A DNA stretch of 64,000 nt. It comes from Trichobilharzia szidati (taxonomy: Eukaryota; Platyhelminthes; Trematoda; Strigeidida; Schistosomatidae). How positions within the stretch are numbered: the stretch's first letter is position 1; every line of letters starts with the position of its first letter. The translations under genes were made by a program, and so were the position numbers. This document shows, piece after piece, positions 59,701-64,000 of this stretch. The notes beneath the pieces were generated by a model. The model ran no database searches, was not told the origin of the DNA, and saw nothing but the letters and a program-made list of their open reading frames with translations. The stretch lies in the NCBI GenBank assembly GCA_944472155.2, contig OX235271.1, positions 107,025,256 to 107,089,255 of the forward strand, in the 5' to 3' direction.

Positions 59701-62700
59701 GAAATTGCTTGAGAAAGAAATGAAAGCGTATGAGTGATCCTGAAGCCAGGTAGAACGCACTGAAGAGAATTGAGTGAAGTGGAGATGTGCTGATGAAGAC
59801 CAGTGTTCCATTAGAACGCCAAAAGAATAATAATAAACTGAGAATGTGAATAAGTTGATTAGGTTGAATTCATTTCAAAAATATTTACGCGTAACTTTTG
59901 CTCAGAGTTTATACTAAAACATGTTCTGTATTATTTTCAGTAAATAATTTTAAGTTTATTTCCTATATGTACCCGAAATATTCATAAAATTTGGAAAACA
60001 AAACGAATATGGGCATCACAGTTACTACCAGTCGTCTATAAAACTAAAATTTCCCTGTTTTGAATAAGGCATTAAGAAGACAAATTTCGCGAGATGATAT
60101 CATTTCGTAGTTTCTTTACAACTAACATGGTTAACAATAATAAAATAAAGTTCATGACAATTACTCAGTTAAATAAAAAACTAAAGTACATACTAATGAT
60201 CAATCATATTTAGATAGGTCATGTTGTCCATGGTAGGCGAAGATTGAAGTCTATTGTTTTTTGTACACACAGTTTAGGCTGTATGTGATTAATCCAAAGT
60301 GCTTCCATCACCTTCAATAACCTTGAATTAGAGTTATGTGAAATAATTGCGAAACAGTCATTAATATTGATTTTGTGACCTGACATTAATAAGTGTTTTG
60401 CAATGGATGATGCTAGATTTCTATTCAGATTAATCGCGTTGGGATTTCCTATATGATTTAGTAGCCATTTTGGAACATGTTCTTTTCGACGACATTGGAA
60501 CATTCTGTTGGTTCTACCTAAACTGTGTGTACAAAAAACGATAGACTTCAATCTTCGCCTACCATGGACAACATGACCTATCTAAATATGATTGGTCATT
60601 AGTATGTACTTTTGTTTTTTATTTAACTGAGTAATTGTCATGACCTTTATTTTATTATTGTTAACCATGTTAGTTGTAAAGCGGTTGTAAAGAAACTACG
60701 AAATGATATCATCTCGCGAAATTTGTCTTCTTAATGCCTTATTCAAATTTATCAAAGGGACTAATTGTTTTAATTTTCCCTGTTTTCACTAGAAAATATT
60801 GCTTCTGTCCAATAAATGACTTCTGCGAACTTCGACATTGCTTTTTTAGACGTTTGTTTCAAAGTGCACTGTTGTAATAGTGTCTAATGATAACACGGTC
60901 TTTCAGCAATTATTTGGACTCAGAACACAGTGAATATTTCATCACTATTTCGTGACTTAAAATCGATCCTTTAGTGTGAAAAAGAATAAAATAATGCAAA
61001 ATCAGATCTCTATCAAAGATTGATTTCTTGTTTGTTGCAGAATTTATTTTATTTCTCTTGTATTTCCTCTCCACTTCCTTTACAAAAGTTTTTAAGATAA
61101 GAAAGTTGTTGTCTATTTCATCGTTTTTTTTTCAATACAATTCCATGGAACTCTATTCTCAGGAAAAGCATATCGAATTTCCTAGCTGTTTTCAGAATTT
61201 CAAGAAAATGTTGAAATGTGTACATGCCGTTTAACTTAAGTTGAAAAAGAGAAAAAGACAGATGAAAAGAGCGAATGGCCAGTAAACGTTTTGTTTCTTT
61301 GGCTTTTACAAACAGTAGACAATGATTTATATATATTGTCTTCTCTTTCTATGCATGGAGGAAATTCTTTTCTCATTGTATGCGTCAACAATTATGTTTT
61401 TTCGTTACTTTAGAAGGCTTCACATTACTAGTTAGTATTATCTAATATATATATGCGGGCGTCTAATTTGACGCAGAAATTGAACGTTAGTTTAACGGTT
61501 CTATCCTTCATCAAGTAATAAGAGTTTTGCTTAAGCTATTTTAAAATTATATGCAAACTAAGCAATTTTTATGAGAGGAAAATTTATTTACAAATGTTTA
61601 AAAAAACACACACACAGTAAGGAGTATTTTGATAACCATAAGTTAAGAGATTAACATGATAGAAGAGTGTTGGTCATTGTAAAAATGATTTTATCATAAA
61701 TATTTTTCCACTTAAATTGTTCAGAAATTCAATGAGAAATGAGTTTTGTTTACAAATGTTCGACAATCATAGTCATTTCTATGTATATGGAAAGCAAACA
61801 GTCTTCTTTAAAAGACTATTTTTTAAAAGAATATTTATATTTAGATGCAGAAGTAAATTCTATCTGTGAGATTTAAAAAATCATAGATGAAGACGTTTCA
61901 TTGCAGACATGATCTCTAGCTGACATCAATTAAAGAAGCAATGGAAAACCAGAAAGTGTTGGGTAGATGTTTCGTCCTAGCTTGAGACTCTTTTAGCAAT
62001 ACGTATCCACCGGTCATCAGGCGAGCCCGCAGACTGTGCAGTCACTGAAACACAATCCAATAACGCATGAATTCCAACTTCTGCCATTTCGCGATATGTA
62101 TATACATATGTATATGTAGCACGACCCCCAGCCAGTGTCACAGGCGAGTTAACTGATACGATAAAGTCACTAAACAAAGAACTGTACACCCATCTGTTCC
62201 ATGATTCTGGTAAGAATCTACAATTTGGTAGGTAATCAGCATAACAGCAAAGCCTGTGGTTTCCTCAGCGTAAAGTTTAAGGGTTGAGTCAAAAGAAATC
62301 CCTAGAATTAGTTTGCAAATCTGAGAATGACATGTACTCAATCCTACGTAAGCTGTTTTAAATCACGGATACATATTTTCGATAATTACCGATAAGTCTG
62401 AAACACAGATCCATGCTTTTCAACTGAATGGCGTTTCAACACTCCACATCACCAGTAAATGTAGTTGTTTCCGATCGGCTTGTTATATACAAAAGCCATC
62501 TTATACTTTCTGTAACTGTAAATAGTATTCGATTTTGTCCATGTGAGAATTTCAAATGCAAAGAAAAGTCACATGTTATGGTGATTTTCAAATCACTTCC
62601 TTTTGTCACAGTACAGATTTAAAATCTAGCATGAAGTGTCATTGTTTTTGCATCTGAGTATATCTGCCAAACAAGGAGAACTTATTTATTTTTGAAAGAA

Positions 62701-64000
62701 AACATATCGAAGTATCAAAATTCAAATAGTGATGCAAAGCAAAGTTCTTTTCACATATCCAAAAGTATTACGGTATACATTTATGGCATTCAGTAAAGCC
62801 ACAGTTACCTTTCCGGCAAATATTTTTATTTTCTCACAAAATACCCTCAACTGGTCACATCAAATACATACCATGCATTTATCTAAAAAAAATTAAAATG
62901 TTACTAAAATAAGAATTTGTCATATTAAGTTGACAGTAAAATTCAGTGAACAGAATACTAAATTTTCCACCTACATAAAATAAGAATGCAATATACCGAA
63001 ACTAAACAGCCAGCAGAGTAATAGCATAGCAATCATATTATTAATTTAGTTTTCTATTTTAACTGTGAAATAGTCACTTTTGAATTGCACCGAGATGATC
63101 TATACAGAGGCAATAGAAGTAATTTAACTGATAGTATCTCTGTCAAGAAAAAAATATTAACTGACTTCACAGACGAATTGAAGTTCTCTGTTCTTTGAAG
63201 TTTCTATAGTGGTATGGTTAACTTCTTGGGGTAGGGTCTCTAGCCTCATACCTACCCTTCACATTTTCTATATTTAGAACCGGCTAGAACCAGCCAAGAA
63301 CCTAGTGTCCAACAAATATGCAGAAGAAAAGGAAAGTGGATTCTACAAACCCAGCGAAGACCGTTGCGTCGGTGGCACACCGGTTAGGACGTTTGCCGAC
63401 CATGCACGTGGTCCGGGGCTCGATCCCTAGTTGACGCACTCCTTTACTTCTCTAAGCCAGAAATAAAAAAGCCAGTAAAGAGGGAAGGTTGAGCATGAGG
63501 CTAGCAACCCTATCCTGTAAAAATAAAGACTGCTACAGAAACTTCAAGCCACTAGCTTGAAGCCCTATGTTTCACTGGGAACGCGAAGGAATAATAATAA
63601 TAGAAACGACCACTGAGTTGAGTGACATCACGCGTCAGACCTTCGAGTGGAACTCTAGTAGGAAGCGACGAGCTTGGAGTCCGAGGATGACATGGAGGAA
63701 ATCATATGGGAAGGAGATGAAAGTTTTTAAGTAATCGTGACGCTAAAGAGGACTTCAGAAAACAGAATGAAAATGAGATAGACTGTTGAAACCCAGTATT
63801 CCACTAAGAACCCGAAGGAACAATAACACTATTATACACATTACTACAATAGGCTTACTAGAAATGTTTGTTCAGGACCACCATTGAATCCTTGTGTCCA
63901 TGATACTGCTAAACTTGAACTGGTTGCATTGATTAAACGTGGAGAGCTGGGTACATCTGGTTGAACTGGACGTATTAGATCCACACGACCAGTATCCTCA
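44374..64000 (-). CDS. fibronectin III cell-surface receptor with long Asn/Ser-rich cytoplasmic tail (nephrin/Echinoid-like), 3' part; 5' exons off window
   Basis: Eight minus-strand exons join in phase: 63859-64000 (partial), 55352-55445, 54569-54667, 50559-50876, 49565-49707, 46871-47669, 45278-45429 and 44374-44775, giving 715 aa plus stop. Residues about 15-105 form a fibronectin III domain: SSPRLINATSSSLAVSW, then GFNGGPEQTFLLQW and ATTYRVSVGAYNTLSTATSF. The W..GFxGGxxQxF pattern is the one seen in the membrane-proximal FnIII of nephrin, SNS/Hibris and Echinoid. A charged stalk follows, then a helix AFVIITAVSVFGSFILIANL continuing to about residue 201, a basic stop-transfer TRNKRQKLKRQ, and about 514 cytoplasmic residues. 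The extracellular Ig domains expected upstream are not in the window, so the exact orthologue is uncertain. Confidence 0.85.
45278..45429 (-). CDS. receptor exon, cytoplasmic
   Basis: Acceptor CAATTTCAG, donor GTTAGT. Encodes EDYGPSALSGQQMGRNSYNA then LPDSYILNNRQQTNSNK, with several tyrosines in a Gln/Asn-rich context. Confidence 0.85.
46455..46665 (-). mobile_element. SINE family B in receptor intron
   Basis: The minus copy keeps the body (antisense CTAGCCTCCTTCCCAACCTT), and its head includes AATCGAACCTTGGACC (B-box-like). Same orientation as the host gene. The tail side is diverged. Confidence 0.65.
46871..47669 (-). CDS. receptor exon, long low-complexity cytoplasmic segment
   Basis: 266 codons open throughout, acceptor CATTTTAG, donor GTAAAT. 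Rich in Asn, Ser, Pro and His. Contains NYDVDHIP and GDYRQLGG tyrosine sites and a basic Ser-rich stretch GRTLTDRSNRNRSPHSG. Intrinsically disordered by composition. Confidence 0.88.
47670..49235. other. receptor intron between the long tail exon and the juxtamembrane exon, SINE-free part
   Basis: No gene or repeat recognised; the plus frame at 48632-48865 looks like chance. Confidence 0.45.
49236..49500 (+). mobile_element. hammerhead SINE (family A), diverged, in receptor intron
   Basis: Leader GTCACGAATTGGCTGAAGTT and AGAATTCATGGGTTATTGGG, tRNA-like head with AATTCGATCCCAGTGG, and then a worn hammerhead module (CACTGAAGAGTACC, AGTACGAAG, TATCCAGTAC). The core is changed, so it is inactive. 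Confidence 0.65.
49565..49707 (-). CDS. receptor exon, juxtamembrane cytoplasmic segment
   Basis: Acceptor TTCCGTAG, donor GTAAGT. Encodes AGELMQIYPMENGFPEIHT through MLQANPQDQ. Tyrosines in IYPM and SYML could serve as phosphorylation sites; this is inferred only. Confidence 0.85.
50559..50876 (-). CDS. receptor exon with transmembrane helix
   Basis: Encodes an acidic then polar stalk (FDSVSDEEAMRDEAKAK), a 26-residue hydrophobic helix and TRNKRQKLKRQERKAS. The basic run after the helix puts the C-terminal side in the cytoplasm. Phase 1 to 1. Confidence 0.9.
50880..51720. other. receptor intron, no recognised feature
   Basis: AT-rich, stops in all frames. Confidence 0.45.
51740..51985 (-). 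mobile_element. hammerhead SINE (family A), diverged, in receptor intron
   Basis: Minus copy ending at ACTGAATTCTAATTTTTGCC, the reversed leader. tRNA-like portion near 51840-51910 with GGGACCTTCGGGTTATGAGG. The ribozyme part is barely recognisable. Confidence 0.5.
51990..53420. other. receptor intron, no recognised feature
   Basis: AT-rich; the minus frames at 52690-52887 and 52998-53315 match nothing known and are read as chance. Confidence 0.45.
53441..54034. mobile_element. second inverted pair of hammerhead SINEs
   Basis: A minus copy (53441-53670) and a plus copy (about 53805-54034) lie head to head. The outer ends TTACAGGATCTTATCATGAG and, inverted, TTACAGGATCTCATCATCAG form terminal inverted repeats. 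Each copy has a tRNA-like head (plus copy CCCCAGTGG...GGTTCGAACCTCACTGGGG at 53855-53920) and a hammerhead-like module. No clear target duplication was found; an imperfect 13/17 match (AGACAATTATATTCAAG / AGATTATTATAGTCAAT) flanks it. Confidence 0.7.
53926..53980 (+). ncRNA. hammerhead-like module, plus copy of second pair
   Basis: GTGCATAGTGATGAAGAGTC, then TGAAAGTGGGCTGACGAAAC and ACTATACAGTATTC. It retains TGATGA and GACGAAAC core sequences, but the GUC cleavage triplet has become ATA, so self-cleavage is not expected. Confidence 0.55.
54125..54200 (+). repeat. PLE-type tail motif
   Basis: GTGTTCTCTGACCTGGGAAG and GAGGCTTTCATTTTCCCT match the tail motif at 33502 and 36519. Likely a PLE 3' fragment. 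Confidence 0.5.
54569..54667 (-). CDS. receptor exon, FnIII strands E-G
   Basis: Acceptor CATTGTATAG, donor GTAAGT. Encodes LQKATTYRVSVGAYNTLSTA, the L..xTxYxVxVxAxN core of an FnIII domain with its tyrosine corner. Confidence 0.88.
54847..55097 (+). repeat. unclassified dispersed repeat, copy 2
   Basis: TGTAACAGCAGAAGGCAAGA to GTATCACACCACCACAAT; paralogous to 43022-43325. ACATAA occurs at both ends (54841-54846 and 55098-55103), possibly a target duplication but short enough to be chance. Confidence 0.65.
55352..55445 (-). CDS. receptor exon, FnIII middle
   Basis: Acceptor GTATTAG, donor GTAAGC. Encodes LQWHANEEPDYYNKVNIKED then LDNEVLTYNIM. Phase 0 to 1, matching both neighbours across an 8.4-kb intron. 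Confidence 0.82.
55795..56045 (-). mobile_element. tRNA-derived SINE with RTE-type tail (family B), well preserved
   Basis: Tail at 55795-55850 (antisense of GGAACAT...GGAATT and ATAATAAT), body antisense CCCAACCTTCCCTCTTTACC, head ending GCCACTGACGCA with GGGTATCGAACTCTG as B box. Confidence 0.78.
56050..57285. other. receptor intron, no recognised feature
   Basis: AT-rich; nothing recognised. Confidence 0.45.
57290..57500 (+). mobile_element. SINE family B, diverged
   Basis: Head TTCATTGGTAGAATGCTCCT and TTGGTTCGATCCTCCACCAG (B box), body GAGAAGTTAGGCATGAGTCT, tail GAAGCCATGTGTTCCGATCA. Confidence 0.65.
57930..58378 (-). pseudogene. Penelope-like reverse transcriptase fragment, minus
   Basis: From 58378 downward it reads IARWLAEIHKPL, AAKVAKYSLKNTSEFVGKV, then a frame change to SEDVTSPFTNVPLLKTINLI. 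In one open frame it continues MDVGIPPQTLLQLLISCTMK, FYRQMEGVAVGSPLGRLLAD and FYCRYMDDTFI with the catalytic YMDD. This is the finger-palm part of a PLE RT. It ends abruptly after the catalytic box. Confidence 0.85.
58379..58515 (+). pseudogene. Penelope-like reverse transcriptase fragment, plus, abutting the minus fragment
   Basis: Reads ELILCCTMNVRFQFNNEFYR and QMEGIEMGSHLVRLLANMFV, the same RT segment as the minus fragment (MEGVAVGSPLGRLLADMLM) but diverged, in the opposite orientation. Only codons after about 58379 belong to this copy; the open frame before that is the antisense of the minus fragment. Confidence 0.75.
58516..59230 (+). mobile_element. probable heavily decayed continuation of the PLE
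   Basis: Weak plus-strand traces such as LISTETLTKYLYN and VDYPMGFLDIKVKYPVEIKW (RT tail FLD-like motif) lie near 58880-59090. Low identity; order and orientation fit a PLE. Confidence 0.35.
59540..59840 (+). mobile_element. RTE-like type 2, 3' end fragment
   Basis: GRKKWRWIEYMLG-like, then RRVARPEVDIG and RKKMKAYE correspond to the [16 protein letters not shown] end of the family. The tail GACCAGTGTTCCATTAGAAC then AATAATAATAA. Confidence 0.65.
60050..60786 (-). mobile_element. Penelope-like element 3' fragment flanked by its own inverted tail, with 12-bp target duplication
   Basis: TTTCCCTGTTTT occurs at 60050-60061 and 60775-60786. Inside, the tail at 60059-60270 (3' UTR and last codons) is repeated inverted at about 60519-60747 with few differences. 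Between the arms lies the C-terminal part of a GIY-YIG protein on the minus strand. The copy therefore consists of a short 5'-truncated body plus an inverted copy of its tail at the 5' side. Confidence 0.85.
60219..60551 (-). pseudogene. PLE GIY-YIG C-terminal fragment
   Basis: The authentic part begins GRTNRMFQCRRKEHVPKWLL and runs through SSIAKHLLMSGHKININDCF and LLKVMEALWINHIQPKLCVQ to RLPWTT. This is the C-terminal half of a PLE endonuclease, starting at the G of YIG. The first 11 codons of the open frame (MKSIVFCTHSL) are read from the inverted tail and are not element protein. Confidence 0.8.
60790..61900. other. receptor intron, no recognised feature
   Basis: AT-rich; a short CA repeat near 61605-61618. 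Nothing else recognised. Confidence 0.45.
61905..62115 (-). mobile_element. hammerhead SINE (family A), minus copy
   Basis: On the minus strand the leader ends GAAGTTGGAATTCATGCG. The module keeps GGACGAAACATCTACCCAAC and a stem II GTCTCAAGCTAGGAC, but CTGATGA is lost (CTAAAAG). A TA-rich palindromic stretch ATATGTATATACATATGTAT borders the leader. Confidence 0.65.
62120..63165. other. receptor intron, no recognised feature
   Basis: AT-rich; nothing recognised. Confidence 0.45.
63175..63310 (-). mobile_element. SINE family B fragment
   Basis: Antisense body GGGTAGGGTCTCTAGCCTCA and CCTACCCTTCACATTTTCTA match the family core. Head missing. Confidence 0.5.
63365..63605 (+). mobile_element. 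tRNA-derived SINE with RTE-type tail (family B), best-preserved copy
   Basis: The tRNA-like head spans 63365-63438, and its ends TGCGTC and GACGCA can pair as an acceptor stem. A-box-like TGGCACACCGG and B-box GGCTCGATCCC are present. Body GGGAAGGTTGAGCATGAGGC; tail GCTTGAAGCCCTATGTTTCA then CTGGGAACGCGAAGGAATAA and (ATA)n. The tail matches the RTE-like 3' end at 27871-27920. Confidence 0.82.
63612..63836 (+). mobile_element. RTE-like type 2, 3' end fragment directly after a SINE
   Basis: Reads SDITRQTFEWNSSRKRRAWS and PRMTWRKSYGKEMKVFK, the 3' terminal region of the RTE-like family (RQxxxWNPxGxRRxGRPRxTW). It ends ACCCAGTATTCCACTAAGAA and AACAATAACA. Confidence 0.75.
63859..64000 (-). CDS. 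receptor exon with FnIII strands A-C (partial at window edge)
   Basis: 47 codons from the edge, donor GTAAGC at 63858. Encodes RPVQPDVPSSPRLINATSSS, LAVSWTQGFNGGPEQTFL. The Pro-rich entry and the buried Trp mark the start of an FnIII domain. Confidence 0.85.

Noticed and set aside
1..64000. CRISPR arrays, bacterial operons or prokaryotic mobile elements
   Set aside because: No regularly spaced repeats; the genes are split by spliceosomal introns and the repeats are of animal retroelement type.

Overview
The window is eukaryotic nuclear DNA, most likely from a schistosome blood fluke (Schistosoma or a close relative). It is AT-rich and repeat-rich, its genes are split, and the first introns of two genes are only 32-37 bases while later introns run to kilobases. 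It also carries schistosome-type retroelements: RTE-like and CR1-like non-LTR elements, Penelope-like elements (PLEs) with GIY-YIG endonucleases, and tRNA-derived SINEs with hammerhead-ribozyme-like modules of the Sm-alpha type. The exact species cannot be told from this sequence.

Three host protein genes are supported. (1) 1-1623, minus strand: the 5' five exons of the mRNA capping enzyme (RNA 5'-triphosphatase domain); the guanylyltransferase part lies beyond the left edge. (2) 27157-42264, plus strand: a complete 8-exon gene for mitochondrial branched-chain 2-oxoacid dehydrogenase E1 alpha (BCKDHA, 418 aa), with a presequence exon, thiamine diphosphate motif and phosphorylation loop. (3) 44374 to beyond 64000, minus strand: the last 8 exons (715 aa) of a single-pass membrane receptor with a nephrin/Echinoid-style fibronectin III domain, one transmembrane helix and a cytoplasmic tail of about 514 aa rich in Asn, Ser and Pro. 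Splice phases agree across every junction of all three genes. Genes 2 and 3 converge, with about 2.1 kb between their stop codons; genes 1 and 2 diverge across 25.5 kb of repeat-filled DNA.

Layout: 0-1.6 kb capping enzyme; 2.4-3.5 kb non-LTR fragment; 3.86 kb degenerate telomere-like tract; 5.83 kb GC-rich hairpin; 7.9-9.6 kb PLE; 9.6-16 kb decayed DNA with a trace of gag zinc knuckles; 16.4-20.8 kb CR1-like element with a PHD-type ORF1; 20.8-27.1 kb nothing recognised; 27.2-42.3 kb BCKDHA, whose introns hold antisense retroelement bodies; 43-44 kb dispersed repeat and an inverted SINE pair; 44.4-64 kb receptor gene, whose introns hold SINEs, PLE fragments and another inverted SINE pair.

The most unusual theme is mobile DNA in inverted form. 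At least five insertions, of both PLE and hammerhead-SINE type, are built as inverted copies or carry their own tail inverted. Three of them have visible 12-14 bp target-site duplications. A second theme is that one SINE family ends in the same 3' tail as a co-resident RTE-like element, which suggests that the RTE machinery mobilises it.
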